DNA of 64,000 nucleotides from contig JAKADX010000005.1 of the NCBI GenBank assembly GCA_021818505.1, positions 62,001-126,000 of the forward strand. The letters are read 5' to 3'. This document shows, piece after piece, positions 19,347 to 29,770 of the stretch; within the stretch, counting starts at the first letter, position 1, and the number at the start of each line of letters is the position of its first letter. The stretch is from Pseudomonadota bacterium. GTDB taxonomy: Bacteria; Pseudomonadota; Alphaproteobacteria; Acetobacterales; Acetobacteraceae. Both the position numbers and the translations under genes were made by a program. The notes under the pieces are model-generated. The model was given only the letters and a program-made list of their open reading frames with translations. It was not told the DNA's origin and searched no databases.

Positions 19347-20357
19347 GTGGCCACCAACCTCAAGCCCGTGCTCGCCCGTCTCGCGACCGGCGAGACGCTG
19401 TCCGCCGCCGATGCCGAGGAAGCCTTCGGCATCATCATGTCGGGCGAGGCGACGCCGGCGCAGATCGCCGGCCTGCTGATGGCAATGCGCGTGCGCGGAG
19501 AGACGGTCGCCGAACTGACCGGCGCGGTCGCGGCGATGCGCGCGCGGATGTTGGCGGTCGAGGCGCCGGAGGGGGCGGTCGATGTCTGCGGCACCGGCGG
19601 CGACAACGCCGGCACGCTGAACGTCTCCACCGCCGTCACCTTCGTGCTCGCCGGCCTTGGTGTCCCCGTCGCCAAGCATGGCAACCGCGCGCTGTCCTCG
19701 CGCACCGGCGGGGCCGACGTGCTGACCGCGCTCGGCGTCAATGTCGATGTGCCGATTGAGCGGCTGGCCGGCGTGCTGCGCGCTGCCAACTGCGCCTTTC
19801 TGTTCGCCCCGCGCCACCACGCCGCGCTGCGCCACGCCGCCGGCCCGCGGGTCGAGCTTGGCACGCGCACGATCTTCAATCTGCTCGGTCCGCTGGCCAA
19901 CCCGGCGGGCGTGCGCCGTCAGTTGACCGGCGTGTTCGATCCGCGCTGGATGCGGCCAATGGCCGAGACCCTGGCCGCACTTGGCACCGAACGCTGCTGG
20001 ATGGTGCATGGCGACGGTCTCGATGAACTCAGCGTGGCCGGCGACAACCAGGTGGTGGAGTTGCGCGACGGCGTGGTGCGTGCCTTCACCGTGACACCGG
20101 AAGATGCCGGCCTGCCGCGTGCCCCGGCCAGCGCCATTCGCGGCGGCGAGGCGGCGGTGAACGCCGCGGCCCTCGGGGCGTTGCTGCGGGGGGCGGCGGG
20201 GCCGTACCGGGACACCGTGCTGCTCAACGCCGCCGCCGCGCTGATCGTCGCCGATCGCGCCGAGGATTTGCCCGCCGGTGTCGCGCTGGCGGCCAGCTCC
20301 ATCGACGGCGGCGCCGCGCTCGCGGCGCTGGAGACCCTGCGCAGGGAAACCGCATGA
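19347..20357 (+). CDS. trpD: Anthranilate phosphoribosyltransferase
   Basis: From GTG 19347 the protein has 336 residues ([16 protein letters not shown]). It transfers phosphoribose from PRPP to anthranilate. Visible motifs are the glycine-rich PRPP loop [34 protein letters not shown], and [13 protein letters not shown], all of the TrpD family. The gene begins 13 bp after trpG, and its stop overlaps the trpC start. Confidence 0.96.
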   Translation: MATNLKPVLARLATGETLSAADAEEAFGIIMSGEATPAQIAGLLMAMRVRGETVAELTGAVAAMRARMLAVEAPEGAVDVCGTGGDNAGTLNVSTAVTFVLAGLGVPVAKHGNRALSSRTGGADVLTALGVNVDVPIERLAGVLRAANCAFLFAPRHHAALRHAAGPRVELGTRTIFNLLGPLANPAGVRRQLTGVFDPRWMRPMAETLAALGTERCWMVHGDGLDELSVAGDNQVVELRDGVVRAFTVTPEDAGLPRAPASAIRGGEAAVNAAALGALLRGAAGPYRDTVLLNAAAALIVADRAEDLPAGVALAASSIDGGAALAALETLRRETA

Positions 20358-21181
20358 ACGCTTCCTCCGCCGCTCGTTCGACCCAATCCGGCCTCGATAC
20401 CCTGGCCAGCATCTGCGCCGACACGCTGGCGGAGGTGGAGCGACGACGTGCCGCGACACCTCTGGAGACGATGCGCGCCCGCGCCGAGGACGCCGACCCG
20501 CCCCGCGGGTTCGGGCGCGCGCTGATGGAGACCACCGCCGCGGGCCGCTTCGCCTTGATCGCCGAGATGAAGAAGGCCTCGCCCTCGGGCGGCCTGATCC
20601 GCGCGGATTTCGACCCGCCGGCGCTGGCCCGCGCCTATCGCGACGGCGGCGCGACCTGCCTGTCGGTGCTGACCGACACGCCGCATTTCCAGGGCAGCCT
20701 CGACCATCTGCGGGCGGCCCGCGCGGCCGTCGCTCTGCCGGTGCTGCGCAAGGACTTCATTCTCGATCCGTGGCAGGTCTATGAGAGCCGGGCGGCCGGT
20801 GCGGACTGCATCCTGCTGATCATGGCCGCGCTGGGCGACCAGCAGGCGATCGAGCTGGAGAACATCGCCCGCGCGCTCGACATGGACGTGCTGATCGAGG
20901 TGCATGACGCCGCCGAGTTGCAGCGCGCGCTCGGGCTGCAATCCAAGCTGATCGGCATCAACAACCGCAACCTCAAGACGCTGAAGACCGATCAGAACAT
21001 CAGCGTCGAGCTGGCGCCGCATGTGCCGCCCGACCGCTTCCTGATCGGCGAGAGCGGGATGCGCAGCCATGCCGATCTGGAGCGGCTGGCGAAGCTCGGC
21101 GTGCACTGCTTCCTGGTCGGCGAGCACCTGATGCGCCAGCGTGACGTTGCCGCCGCCTGCCGCAAGCTGCTGGAGGGATGA
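20354..21181 (+). CDS. trpC: Indole-3-glycerol phosphate synthase
   Basis: The 275-residue TIM-barrel enzyme closes the indole ring of Cd[14 protein letters not shown] contains the catalytic Lys, [15 protein letters not shown] the second Lys, and [12 protein letters not shown] and GESGM the phosphate-binding loops. It overlaps trpD by 4 bp (ATGA) and moaC by 4 bp, implying translational coupling. It is a monofunctional enzyme; trpF is not here. Confidence 0.97.
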   Translation: MNASSAARSTQSGLDTLASICADTLAEVERRRAATPLETMRARAEDADPPRGFGRALMETTAAGRFALIAEMKKASPSGGLIRADFDPPALARAYRDGGATCLSVLTDTPHFQGSLDHLRAARAAVALPVLRKDFILDPWQVYESRAAGADCILLIMAALGDQQAIELENIARALDMDVLIEVHDAAELQRALGLQSKLIGINNRNLKTLKTDQNISVELAPHVPPDRFLIGESGMRSHADLERLAKLGVHCFLVGEHLMRQRDVAAACRKLLEG

Positions 21182-21651
21182 GCGCGCTCACGCATTTCGA
21201 CGCCGCCGGCCGCGCCGTGATGGTCGATGTCGGCGCCAAGCCGGAAACCGCGCGCGAAGCCACCGCCGCCGCCCGTGTGGTGATGCGGCCCGAAACGCTG
21301 CGCATGATCGTCGAGGGGGCGGCGCGCAAGGGCGACGTGCTGGGCGTGGCGCGGCTCGCCGGGATCATGGCGGCCAAGCGCACCGCCGAACTGATCCCGC
21401 TCTGCCACCCGCTGCCGCTCACCGCCGTCACGCTCGACCTCGCCCCCGAGGGCGAGGACGCGGTTGCCATCACCGCCACCGTGCGCACCACGGGACGGAC
21501 GGGGGTGGAGATGGAGGCGCTGACGGCGGCGAGTATCGCGGCGCTGACCGTCTATGACATGTGCAAGGCGGTGGATCGCGGGATGCGTATCGAGGGCGTG
21601 CGCGTACTGGCCAAGTCGGGCGGCAAGTCCGGCGATTTCGCGCAGGACTGA
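21178..21651 (+). CDS. moaC: Cyclic pyranopterin monophosphate synthase
   Basis: The 157-residue protein converts the MoaA product into cyclic pyranopterin monophosphate, an early molybdenum-cofactor step. [34 protein letters not shown] and [21 protein letters not shown] are the family signatures, and the active-site KSGGKSG lies at the C-terminus. It overlaps trpC and precedes moeA by 3 bp. The trpC-moaC-moeA order is widely conserved in alphaproteobacteria. Confidence 0.97.
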   Translation: MSALTHFDAAGRAVMVDVGAKPETAREATAAARVVMRPETLRMIVEGAARKGDVLGVARLAGIMAAKRTAELIPLCHPLPLTAVTLDLAPEGEDAVAITATVRTTGRTGVEMEALTAASIAALTVYDMCKAVDRGMRIEGVRVLAKSGGKSGDFAQD

Positions 21652-21654
21652 CGC

Positions 21655-22854
21655 ATGATCCCGGTTGCCGAGGCGCGCGCGCGCATCCTCGCCGTCCTGC
21701 ACGCCACGGAGACGGAGGTCGTGCATCTGGCCGATGCCTGGGGCCGCGTCGCCGCCGCGCCGCTGCGCGCGCGCGTCACCCAGCCGCCGCAGGACGTCTC
21801 GGCGATGGACGGCTTTGCTCTCCGCGCCGCCGACGCGGCAGAGGGCGCGAAGCTGCGCGTCGCCGGCACATCGCCGGCCGGTCATCCCTGGGCCGGCACG
21901 CTGCAACCGGGCGAGGCGCTGCGGCTGTTCACCGGCAGCATCATGCCGGCCGGCGCCGACGCCGTGCTGTTGCAGGAGGACGCGGAGGAGGCGGCGGGCA
22001 TCGTCACGGTGCGCGAGCGCGTAAGCGCGGGCCGGCACATCCGCCGCGCCGGCCAGGATTTTGCCGCGGGCGACGTGCTGATCCCCGCCGGCCGCCGCCT
22101 CACCGCCCGCGATGTCGGGCTGGCGGCGTCCGGCAACCTGCCCTGGCTCGCCGTGCATCGCCGGCCGCGCGTGGCGATCCTGGCGACCGGCGATGAGATC
22201 GCGCTGCCCGGCGAGCCGATTCCGCCCGGCGGCATCGTGAGTTCCAACGCCCACGCGCTCGCCGCCTTCATCCGCGCCGCCGGCGCCGAGCCGCTGGTGC
22301 TGCCGATCGCGCCCGACGACGAGGCCGCCATCGCCGCCGCCGCGTCGGTGCCGGCCGACCTGCTGGTGACGACCGGCGGGGCGAGCGTGGGGGCGCACGA
22401 TCTGGTGCAGCAGGGACTGGCGCGGCGCGGGCTGGCGGTCGATTTCTGGAAGATCGCGATGCGGCCGGGCAAGCCGCTGATGTTCGGCCGCATGGGCGAA
22501 ACCCCGGTGCTCGGCCTGCCCGGCAACCCGGTGTCCGCGCTGGTCTGCGCGGTGCTGTTCCTGTACCCCGCCCTGGCCCGCCTCGGCGGACGTGCCGAGG
22601 TGGCGCTGCCGACGGAAACCGCGCGGCTCGGCGCGGCCTTGGCGGCAAATGACCGTCGCGCCGACCATCTGCGCGCGCGTCTGGCGCCGGGTGAGGACGG
22701 CCGGCCGGTCGCGACCGCCTTCACCCGGCAGGATTCGGCGCTGCTGCGCCTGTTCGCCGACGCGGACGCACTGATCATGCGCGCGCCGCACGCGCCCGCG
22801 GCGGCGGCCGGCGAGGCGGTCGAGATCATCCGGCTGGCGGCACTCGGCATCTGA
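21655..22854 (+). CDS. moeA: Molybdopterin molybdenumtransferase
   Basis: The 399-residue protein inserts molybdate into molybdopterin-AMP. Domain landmarks are the N-terminal VSAMDGFALRA, FTGSIMPAGADAVLLQED, the MoaB/Mog-like domain ATGDEIALPGE, TTGGASVGAHD, and MRPGKPLMFG with GLPGNPVSALV. The product would serve MsrP nearby and other molybdoenzymes. It ends the first part of the conserved block; 100 bp later an unrelated three-gene operon begins. Confidence 0.96.
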   Translation: MIPVAEARARILAVLHATETEVVHLADAWGRVAAAPLRARVTQPPQDVSAMDGFALRAADAAEGAKLRVAGTSPAGHPWAGTLQPGEALRLFTGSIMPAGADAVLLQEDAEEAAGIVTVRERVSAGRHIRRAGQDFAAGDVLIPAGRRLTARDVGLAASGNLPWLAVHRRPRVAILATGDEIALPGEPIPPGGIVSSNAHALAAFIRAAGAEPLVLPIAPDDEAAIAAAASVPADLLVTTGGASVGAHDLVQQGLARRGLAVDFWKIAMRPGKPLMFGRMGETPVLGLPGNPVSALVCAVLFLYPALARLGGRAEVALPTETARLGAALAANDRRADHLRARLAPGEDGRPVATAFTRQDSALLRLFADADALIMRAPHAPAAAAGEAVEIIRLAALGI

Positions 22855-22954
22855 CGGCGCCGTGCCCGATTGGTTCCGGCGCGCTGGCGTGGTATAGGCA
22901 ACCATCGAACGGCGAAGTGTTTCGCCGCCCAGGCCAAATTCGGGAGGAACCGAC

Positions 22955-23629
22955 GTGAAGCTCTACATGCACCCCGCCTCGACCACGAGCCGCGCGGTGG
23001 CGCTGTTCGTCGCCGACAAGAATCTGCCGGTCGAGCAGCAGGTCGTGGACCTGTTCACCGGCGAGCACATGCGCGAGCCGTACACCAACCTCAACCCGAA
23101 CAAGATGGTGCCGACTCTCGACGACGATGGCTTCATCCTGACGGAAAGCTCGGCCATCCTGAAGTATCTGGCGGAGAAGTTCGATCTGCCGGAATATCCC
23201 AAGGATCTGCGCAAGCGTGCGCGCATCAACGAGGTGATGGACTGGTTCAATTCCAACCTCTATCGCGACTACGGCTATGGGCTGATCTATCCGCAGGTCT
23301 TCCCGACGCACAAGCGCCAGACCGATGAAGCGCACCGCGCGACGATCGACTGGGGCAAGGAGAAGACGCAGGGCTGGCTGCGCGTGCTGAACGATCACAT
23401 CATCGGCACGCACACATACGTCTGTGGCGATGCGATCAGCGTTGCCGACTACTTCGCGATCGCCATCATGCAGGCGGGCGAACTGGTCGGCTGCGACTTT
23501 GCCGCCTATCCGAACATCGCGCGCTGGATGGCGACGATGAAGGCGCGGCCGAGCTTCGACAAGGTCTATGAGGTGATCCGCGGCTTCGCGGCCTCGCTCA
23601 AGGGCCAGGAGTTCGTCGCCGTCGCCTGA
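22955..23629 (+). CDS. Glutathione S-transferase
   Basis: The 224-residue protein starts at GTG 22955 behind GGGAGGA. It has an N-terminal thioredoxin-like domain (MKLYMHPASTTSRAVALF, then MVPTLDDDGFILTESSAILK with the cis-Pro and the ES glutathione-binding pair) and an all-helical C-terminal domain (YVCGDAISVADYFAIAIM, the N-capping/hydrophobic-staple motif). The Ser in PASTTSR is the likely catalytic residue of a theta-like enzyme. It leads an operon with a VOC enzyme (24 bp) and a MetE-like enzyme (9 bp), suggesting glutathione-dependent handling of one substrate. Confidence 0.9.
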   Translation: MKLYMHPASTTSRAVALFVADKNLPVEQQVVDLFTGEHMREPYTNLNPNKMVPTLDDDGFILTESSAILKYLAEKFDLPEYPKDLRKRARINEVMDWFNSNLYRDYGYGLIYPQVFPTHKRQTDEAHRATIDWGKEKTQGWLRVLNDHIIGTHTYVCGDAISVADYFAIAIMQAGELVGCDFAAYPNIARWMATMKARPSFDKVYEVIRGFAASLKGQEFVAVA

Positions 23630-23653
23630 GGCGCCAGCAGAGGGAGCACGCTC

Positions 23654-24139
23654 GTGATCAAGGGACTTCACCACAACGCCTATCGCTGCCGCGATTCGGA
23701 GGAGACCCGGAAGTTCTACGAGGGCTTCCTCGGCCTGCCGCTGGCCGGTGCGCTGCGCATCAACACCACCAAGACCGGCCGCGGAACCGACGTCCTGCAC
23801 ACGTTCTACCGCCTCGATGACGGTTCCTATCTCGCTTTCTTCGAGGCGCCGGACCGACCGTTCGAGTTCAAGGAGCAGCACGACTTCGATCTGCACATCG
23901 CGCTCGAAGTCGATCCTGACGTGCTGCAGCGGTTCCTTGCCAAGGGCAAGGCCGAAGGGCAGGAGGTGCGCGGCGTTGCCGATCACGGCTTCATCCACTC
24001 GATCTACTTCCGCGACCCCAACGGCTATGTCATCGAGCTGACCGCCAAGGAACCGGACCACGACGAGGCGATGGACCCGACACGCAACAACGCCACCGAC
24101 ATCCTGCGGCAGTGGCAGGCCGACAAGCACGCCGCGTAG
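23654..24139 (+). CDS. VOC-family metalloenzyme (glyoxalase/dioxygenase superfamily)
   Basis: The 161-residue protein shows the paired beta-alpha-beta-beta-beta modules of the vicinal-oxygen-chelate fold. GLHHNAYRCRDSEETRKFYE gives the first metal His, FDLHIALEV the second, and DPNGYVIELTAK the terminal Glu. The family includes glyoxalases, fosfomycin-type thiol transferases and extradiol dioxygenases. The GTG start has AGGGAG upstream. Being sandwiched between GST and a MetE-like protein favours a glutathione- or thiol-adduct substrate, but this is inferred. Confidence 0.85.
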   Translation: MIKGLHHNAYRCRDSEETRKFYEGFLGLPLAGALRINTTKTGRGTDVLHTFYRLDDGSYLAFFEAPDRPFEFKEQHDFDLHIALEVDPDVLQRFLAKGKAEGQEVRGVADHGFIHSIYFRDPNGYVIELTAKEPDHDEAMDPTRNNATDILRQWQADKHAA

Positions 24140-24148
24140 CCGCATCGC

Positions 24149-25336
24149 ATGTCGCAAGGCCCGTCGCGCATCCTGACGACGCATACCGGCAGCCTGCCGC
24201 GTCCGGCGGCACTGACGGCGCTCTACGTTCGCCGCTCGCGCGGCGACGCGGTGGACGACGCGGAGCTTGCGGCTGCGGTCGATGCGGCGCTGCGCTGGAT
24301 CATTCCCTGGCAGCGCAGTGCCGGCATCGACATCGGCAACGACGGCGAGCAGCAGCGCGAAGGCTTCTTCCTGCATGTCCGCCATCGCATGAGCGGCTTC
24401 GGTGGCACCTGGCGCCGCCCGCCGCGCGGCGATGTCGAACGCTATCCGGCCTTCAAGGCGGCGTTCGAGGCGAATCTCGCCGGCAAACAGGCAGTCGGCA
24501 ACTTCGCGCCGCCCAAGGTGATCGGTGACATAAGCTATGTCAACGATGCGCTGGTGCATGACGAATGCCGCGCGTTCCGGCAGGTGCTGGCCGAACAGGA
24601 CGACGGCTTCGCCGCGGCGTTCCTGACCGCACCATCGCCGGGCATCGTCGCCGCGGCGATGCGCAACGAACATTATGATACCGAGGACGCCTATATTGCC
24701 GCGCTGGCCGCTGCGCTGCGTGTCGAATATCAAGCGATCATCGACGAAGGTTTCCTGCTCCAGCTTGATTGCCCCGATCTGGCGCTGGAGCGGCACATCA
24801 CCTTCCAGGACCGCCCGCTCAACGACTTCCTCGGATTTGCCGAGAAGATCGTGGACGCGATCAACACCGCGCTGGACGGCATCCCGCGCGAGCGCGTGCG
24901 GATGCATGTCTGCTGGGGCAATTACGAGGCGCCGCACGACTGCGACGTGCCGCTGCCCGACATCATGCCGATCCTGCGGCAGGCGCGGGTTGGTGCGCTG
25001 GTGCTGCCCTTCGCCAATCCGCGCCACGCGCATGAGGTGCGCTGCCTCGCAGAAACGCCGCTGGCCGACGATCAGGTGGTGGTTGCCGGCGTGATCGACC
25101 CGTTGACCAATTTCGTCGAGCATCCGGAACTGGTCGCCGAGCGGCTCGAGCATGTCGCCCGGATGCTCGGCGACCCCCACCGGGTGATGGCCGGGACCGA
25201 CTGTGGCTTCGACACTTCGGCGGGGATGGGCCGGGTGACCGAGGATGTCGTCTGGGCCAAACTGAAATCGCTGAGCGAGGGCGCGCGCATCGCCTCCGGG
25301 CGGCTGTTCGGGCCGGGCGCGGAGTCCGGGGCCTGA
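24149..25336 (+). CDS. Cobalamin-independent methionine synthase II-like protein
   Basis: The 395-residue TIM-barrel protein resembles the C-terminal half of MetE (LTTHTGSLPRP at the N-terminus, then GIDIGNDGEQQREGFF). Zinc-site residues are visible: HVCWGN gives His and Cys, and GTDCGF gives a second Cys. Stand-alone members are mostly uncharacterised. One characterised relative, epoxyalkane:coenzyme M transferase, uses the zinc to activate a thiol for alkyl transfer. No MetE N-terminal domain is present, so it is unlikely to be the housekeeping methionine synthase. It closes the GST-VOC operon. Confidence 0.85.
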   Translation: MSQGPSRILTTHTGSLPRPAALTALYVRRSRGDAVDDAELAAAVDAALRWIIPWQRSAGIDIGNDGEQQREGFFLHVRHRMSGFGGTWRRPPRGDVERYPAFKAAFEANLAGKQAVGNFAPPKVIGDISYVNDALVHDECRAFRQVLAEQDDGFAAAFLTAPSPGIVAAAMRNEHYDTEDAYIAALAAALRVEYQAIIDEGFLLQLDCPDLALERHITFQDRPLNDFLGFAEKIVDAINTALDGIPRERVRMHVCWGNYEAPHDCDVPLPDIMPILRQARVGALVLPFANPRHAHEVRCLAETPLADDQVVVAGVIDPLTNFVEHPELVAERLEHVARMLGDPHRVMAGTDCGFDTSAGMGRVTEDVVWAKLKSLSEGARIASGRLFGPGAESGA

Positions 25337-25350
25337 ACCCGCGAAAGGGC

Positions 25351-25380
25351 TTGACGGCGCGGCGGGAACCAAATTAGAAC
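25351..25380 (+). promoter_or_regulatory. lexA promoter with alphaproteobacterial LexA operator
   Basis: A -35 TTGACG (25351-25356) is separated by 17 bp from a -10-like TTAGAA (25374-25379). Over it lies GAACCAAATTAGAAC (25366-25380), an exact GAAC-N7-GAAC direct repeat, the LexA box of alphaproteobacteria. The operator covers the -10, so LexA would block its own transcription, giving SOS autoregulation. Confidence 0.85.
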
Positions 25381-25432
25381 ACCGGCCTAGTTGCCGCTTT
25401 GTTCGCACCCCTTGCTGCCCGGAGGCGCCTGG

Positions 25433-26152
25433 ATGCTGACCCGCAAGCAGCATGAGCTGCTGACCTTCATCGACCGCCACCTGAAATCGACCGGCTTTTC
25501 GCCGTCCTTCGAGGAGATGAAGGACGCCCTGCAACTGCGCTCCAAGTCCGGCATCCACCGGCTGATCTCGGCGCTGGAGGAACGCGGATTCCTGCGCCGC
25601 CACCATCACCGCGCCCGCGCGCTGGAGGTGGTGCGGCTGCCGGAGGATGTCTCCGCCCGCGCCGCCGCCGCGACGGGGGCGACGCCGGAGCCGGCCGGCT
25701 TCGCCCCCAATGTCATCCGCGGGGATTTCGGCGCGCGGCTACAGGGCGTGCGGGCAGCCAACGAGGCCGGGGCGGTGCAGCTCCCGCTCTATGGCCGCAT
25801 CGCCGCCGGCCTGCCGATCGAGGCGCTGCGCGACAACGGCACCCAGGTCGAGGTGCCGATCGCGCTGCTCGGCAACGGCGAGCACTACGCGCTCGAAGTG
25901 GCCGGCGATTCGATGATCGATGCCGGCATCCTCGACCAGGATGTCGTCGTGATCCGTCGCGGCGATGCGGCGGAGAACGGGCAGATCGTGGTGGCGCTGG
26001 TCGATGACACCGAGGTGACGCTGAAACGCTTGCGCCGGCGCGGCAATTCGGTCGCGCTGGAGCCGGCCAACCGCACCTACGAGCCGCGCATCCTGCCGGC
26101 CGACCGGGTGAAAGTGCAGGGCCGGCTGGTGGCGCTGTTGCGCCGCTACTGA
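25433..26152 (+). CDS. lexA: SOS repressor LexA
   Basis: The ATG at 25433, seven bases after GGAGG, gives 239 residues. The N-terminal winged helix-turn-helix ([31 protein letters not shown]) binds the operator. The C-terminal S24 peptidase domain has the cleavage site Ala125-Gly126 (IAAGLP), nucleophile Ser160 (GDSM) and Lys198 (EVTLKRL). RecA filaments trigger self-cleavage. The gene converges on comEC, and the two overlap by 7 bp at their 3' ends. The protein is slightly longer than E. coli LexA because of a linker at about residues 70-95. Confidence 0.97.
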   Translation: MLTRKQHELLTFIDRHLKSTGFSPSFEEMKDALQLRSKSGIHRLISALEERGFLRRHHHRARALEVVRLPEDVSARAAAATGATPEPAGFAPNVIRGDFGARLQGVRAANEAGAVQLPLYGRIAAGLPIEALRDNGTQVEVPIALLGNGEHYALEVAGDSMIDAGILDQDVVVIRRGDAAENGQIVVALVDDTEVTLKRLRRRGNSVALEPANRTYEPRILPADRVKVQGRLVALLRRY

Positions 26153-28251
26153 CCCGGCGGGCCGATGACCCAGGGCCGGATGCCGCGGGCCGCCCGGTCG
26201 GAGAGCACGCGTACTCCGAACGGCTCCAGCCACACCGCGTAGGCGCCGTTGCGCCACAGGCTGAACCGGTCGATGCGCAACGGTCCCGGCGGCGGGCAGG
26301 TGAGCCGGATCGGTTCCAGGCTCGCCAGCGCGTCGGCGTCGCAGGCATGCGCCGGCGGCGGGCCGAGCAGCAGCATCGCGTCCGGCCCATCGGCATCGCG
26401 GCGCAGCGTGCACGCCGCGTCGGTGCAGGCCAGGCCGCCTTCCGGCCGGTCGGGCAGCGCGCGCGGCGGGCCGGCCGCCCACATGCGTCGCCACGCATCG
26501 AGCGTAAAGCCGGACGAGCCCGACCGCTCCGCGACATACATCGTTCCGTTGGCGTGAATGCCGGCGAGCCGCCCGTCGGCCGCCAGCAGCAGGTCGGGCG
26601 GGCGCACGAAGACTGGGGAGGCGAGGCCGAGTAGGATCACCGGCACCCCCGCCAGCCGCATCCGCGTCCGCCACAGGCCGAGCCACGCCATGCCCAACGC
26701 CACCACCGCGAGACCCCAGGCCGGCGCATGCGGCACCGCGAACACCGCCGAGGGCAGCGCGGAGACGCCGCGCGCGATCCACAGCACGGCGGCGATGCCC
26801 CAGCCCATCGGCGACAGGGCCAGCGCCTCCAGATGCAGCGGCATGAGTGCGAGTGCGATCAGCCCCGCCGGCATGATCCAGAACGCTGTCAGCGGCACCG
26901 CCGCGACATTGGCGAGCACGTTGTAGAGTTGCACCTGCCCGAAATGGTACGCCGCGAACGGCGCCGAGGCCGTGCCGGCGAGCAGGCTGGTCAGCGCCAG
27001 GGTCGCCAGATGGTGCAGCACCACGCTGCGCGCGCGCAGCCGCGACAGCGCCGGCCGCAGCGCCTCGTAGCCGGCGATCAGCGCTAGCACGGCGGAAAAG
27101 CTCATCTGGAAGCTGACGCCCATCGCCTGCGCCGGCGCGAGCAGCAGCAACGCCGCCATGGCCAGCGCCAGGCCCCGCAGCGACACTGCCCGCCGCCCCA
27201 CCACCACGCCCAGCGTCACCAGGCAGGCCATCGCGAAGCTGCGGATGATCGGCACATGCGCGCCGGTCAGCAGCATGTAGCCCGCGCCCGCCGCCAGCGC
27301 CGCGACGGCCGCGATCGGCTTGGTCGGCCAGTGCAGCGCCGCCCGCTCCCACGCCGCGAGCGCCAGGCGCACCGCGCCGAACACCAGCCCCATGACGATG
27401 CCGATATGCAACCCGGCGATGGCCAGCAGATGCGCCAGCCCCGAATCGCGGAACGCGGCGCGATCGGCCTCGGGGATCGCTGCCGTGCTGCCGGTCAGGA
27501 GCGTGGCGGCGATCGCCCCCTCATCGTCGGGCAGCACCGCCTGGATGCGCGCGGCGATGGTCTCCCGCAGTGCCTGCAGCCGCGCGGCGAACCCGCCTGG
27601 CGAAGCGTGCGCGATCACCGCGACACGGGTCAGCGCGTAACCATAGGCGCCGAGGCCGGCGAAATACGCATCGCGCTGCAAGTCCCATCCGCCCGGAAAG
27701 GCCGGCGGCTGCGGCGGCATCAGCCGGGCGCGCAGGCGCAGCGTATCGCCGGTCTGCGGCACTGCCGGGTCCTCGGCGCGCAGCCGGATGCGCACGCGCC
27801 GCGCCTCGGGTGCGCCGTCATCGAAGCGCGGCGCGTCGAGCGTCACCCGCACGCCCTGCGGCAGCGGCTCGACCGCGCGCACTGCGCCGGTCACGGTCAC
27901 GCCCCGTCGGGGTACCTGGGTCAATGGCGGCGCGCGGGAGGCGGCGAACTGCGCGGCGGCGAAACCGAGGGCCATCGCGACGGCGCACAGCGCGACCGCG
28001 CGCGGCACCTGCCATCGCCACAGTGCCGCCAGCAAAGCCCCCGCGCCGAGCAGCGCGGATCGCCCAAGCGGCGCGGGCGGTTCGGCGAGGAGAGAAAAAT
28101 ACAACGCGTTGCCGGCGGTCATGAAGACAGGCAGCCACAGCGCGAAGCGGCCGCGCTCGGCGTCGATGCCCGCGCGGAGCGCGGCGGCCAGGGCAGCAGC
28201 GCGCTCGGGCAGTGCGATCGCCTCGCCGAGTCGTGCCGCCGCCGCCCGCAT
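26146..28251 (-). CDS. comEC: ComEC/Rec2-family DNA-internalisation channel
   Basis: The 701-residue protein has an N-terminal membrane/OB-like DUF4131 region (about residues 25-190) and the Competence domain with [30 protein letters not shown], and [19 protein letters not shown], followed by many helices. The C-terminus is short and lacks the HxHxDH metallo-beta-lactamase motif found in longer ComEC forms. It would pass single-stranded DNA across the inner membrane; dprA, also in this window, would receive it. The start overlaps the DUF350 stop by one base (TGATG). A longer frame upstream is not credible because it runs through that gene. Confidence 0.9.
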   Translation of the reverse strand: MRAAAARLGEAIALPERAAALAAALRAGIDAERGRFALWLPVFMTAGNALYFSLLAEPPAPLGRSALLGAGALLAALWRWQVPRAVALCAVAMALGFAAAQFAASRAPPLTQVPRRGVTVTGAVRAVEPLPQGVRVTLDAPRFDDGAPEARRVRIRLRAEDPAVPQTGDTLRLRARLMPPQPPAFPGGWDLQRDAYFAGLGAYGYALTRVAVIAHASPGGFAARLQALRETIAARIQAVLPDDEGAIAATLLTGSTAAIPEADRAAFRDSGLAHLLAIAGLHIGIVMGLVFGAVRLALAAWERAALHWPTKPIAAVAALAAGAGYMLLTGAHVPIIRSFAMACLVTLGVVVGRRAVSLRGLALAMAALLLLAPAQAMGVSFQMSFSAVLALIAGYEALRPALSRLRARSVVLHHLATLALTSLLAGTASAPFAAYHFGQVQLYNVLANVAAVPLTAFWIMPAGLIALALMPLHLEALALSPMGWGIAAVLWIARGVSALPSAVFAVPHAPAWGLAVVALGMAWLGLWRTRMRLAGVPVILLGLASPVFVRPPDLLLAADGRLAGIHANGTMYVAERSGSSGFTLDAWRRMWAAGPPRALPDRPEGGLACTDAACTLRRDADGPDAMLLLGPPPAHACDADALASLEPIRLTCPPPGPLRIDRFSLWRNGAYAVWLEPFGVRVLSDRAARGIRPWVIGPPGQ

Positions 28252-28646
28252 CAGCTCAGGCAGGCGGCGTTGAGCGTGCCCAGGATCAGCGAGCCGGCGG
28301 CCATCACGGTCGCCTCCGCCATGTCGCCGCGCGCCAGCGCCCCGGCCACGTCGCGGCGCAGGAAACGCATCGCGGCGAAGGCGGCGACCTGCACCGCCCC
28401 GGCGATCACGGCCCAGACCACCATGTCCGCAAAGCCCGCCGAATGCACGATCGCCGAGGCGAGCGGCAGAGTGAACCCGCCCGCCGCCCCGGCGAGGCTC
28501 AGCGCGGCGGCGGCATTGCCCTGGCGAATCAACTGCCATTCCGCCACCGGCAGCAGGCGGGCGTGCAGGACCAGGAAGATACCCAGCAGCACCACGCTGC
28601 CGGCGAAATAGGCGAGGAAGGCGGGCAGGCCGGCGAGCATGGGCAT
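28251..28646 (-). CDS. DUF350-family membrane protein (YjfL-like)
   Basis: The 131-residue protein has four hydrophobic helices with the GIFLVLHARLLP and ASAIVHSAGFADMVVWAVIAG patterns of DUF350. It starts at ATG 28646 behind TGAGGAC and ends in the comEC start. In enterobacteria yjfL and related DUF350 genes lie beside a glutathionylspermidine-synthase-like ATP-grasp gene and a DUF1190 gene, which matches the order here. The biochemical role of the module is unknown. Confidence 0.8.
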   Translation of the reverse strand: MPMLAGLPAFLAYFAGSVVLLGIFLVLHARLLPVAEWQLIRQGNAAAALSLAGAAGGFTLPLASAIVHSAGFADMVVWAVIAGAVQVAAFAAMRFLRRDVAGALARGDMAEATVMAAGSLILGTLNAACLS

Positions 28647-28654
28647 GGCGGTCC

Positions 28655-29770
28655 TCAGGGCGCGGGGTCGAAGCAGTGGGGCACGAAGCGGCTGGTGTCG
28701 CTTGTGATCGGGGTGGCGTCCTCGCGGATGCCGAGGCCCGCCGGGCGGCCGGCGATCACCCAGCTTCCCAGCACCGCATAGCGGCCGTCGGCGCGCGGCA
28801 GCTCGGCCCAGGCCTGATGCACGAAGCCGCCGCCGCCATAGGGACCGGGAGTCTCGGCCCGGCCGGGGGCGCGGATATTGGCACCCTCGCGTCCGAACAG
28901 CGGCTTGGCGATCTCCGGCCCGCCGGTGCGGCCCGGCTCCCGGAAGGTCGGCAGCAGGTTCGGGTGGCCGGGGAAAAGCTGCCACAGCAGCGCCAGGAGC
29001 CCTTTGCCGGAGAGCAGCAGCCGCCACGGCGGCTCGATCCAGCGGGTCGGCGCGGCCGCGACATGCGCGCCGAACGAGTCGCGCAGCATGAATTCCCACG
29101 GATAGAGCTTGAAGCAGGCGCGGATCGGCGCGTCCGCCTCATCGACGAAGCGCCGCCCGTTCCAGCCGATCGCGTCAAGCGGCACGAACGGCGCCCCGCG
29201 CCCCGCCTGAGTCGCGGTGTCGCGCAGGTATTCGACGGTGCCGCGATCCTCCTCGCTGCCCGCCATGCAGGCGAAATGGACCGTCTCGGGCAGGTCCATC
29301 GCGCGCCACGCGGCGATCAGCGCCTCGTGGATGGAGTTGAACTGGTCGGCATCCGGCCGCACGCTGCGCAGCCATTCCCACTGCACCACCGACGCCTCAT
29401 AGAGCGCCGTCGGCGTGTCGGCGTTGTATTCCAGCAGTTTCGGCGCTCCGCTGCCGTCCCAGCACAGGTCCATGCGGCCGTACAGGCTCGGCTCCTGCGC
29501 CTCCCAGCTTCGCACCACCGGCGGCCAGACCGCGCGCGGGATGCCGAGCAGGTCGGCGCAGCCGTGGCGCACCGCGTGCGCGGCGGCGAGGCGGCAGAGG
29601 CGTTCGAGTTCCGCCGTCGCGTCGTCCAGCGTGTCGATCTCGGCTGCCGAGAACCGCCAGTATGCGCTCTCGTCCCAGTAGGTCTCGCCGTCGATCTCGG
29701 CGAAGCGGAATTCCAGCCGCGCCATGCGCGCGCGCCAGTCCGGCCGGGGCGCGATGGCGATGCGGCGCAT
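28655..29770 (-). CDS. Glutathionylspermidine synthase-like ATP-grasp ligase (YgiC/YjfC type)
   Basis: The 371-residue protein matches the C-terminal synthetase half of Gsp[36 protein letters not shown] (quoted in part: [19 protein letters not shown]), [23 protein letters not shown] and the ATP-site end [11 protein letters not shown]. It lacks the amidase domain of E. coli Gsp. Members form an amide bond between a carboxylate and an amine, but the substrates of the stand-alone branch are unknown. The start overlaps the upstream small gene by one base (TGATG) and DUF350 follows after 8 bp. Confidence 0.85.
   Translation of the reverse strand: MRRIAIAPRPDWRARMARLEFRFAEIDGETYWDESAYWRFSAAEIDTLDDATAELERLCRLAAAHAVRHGCADLLGIPRAVWPPVVRSWEAQEPSLYGRMDLCWDGSGAPKLLEYNADTPTALYEASVVQWEWLRSVRPDADQFNSIHEALIAAWRAMDLPETVHFACMAGSEEDRGTVEYLRDTATQAGRGAPFVPLDAIGWNGRRFVDEADAPIRACFKLYPWEFMLRDSFGAHVAAAPTRWIEPPWRLLLSGKGLLALLWQLFPGHPNLLPTFREPGRTGGPEIAKPLFGREGANIRAPGRAETPGPYGGGGFVHQAWAELPRADGRYAVLGSWVIAGRPAGLGIREDATPITSDTSRFVPHCFDPAP

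Noticed and set aside
22826-25609. 927-codon minus-strand open frame
   Set aside because: Antisense to the GST, VOC and MetE-like genes, all with clear family motifs.
26146-28539. 797-residue version of ComEC
   Set aside because: The first 96 codons run through the DUF350 gene in another frame; the TGATG-coupled ATG at 28251 is the start.
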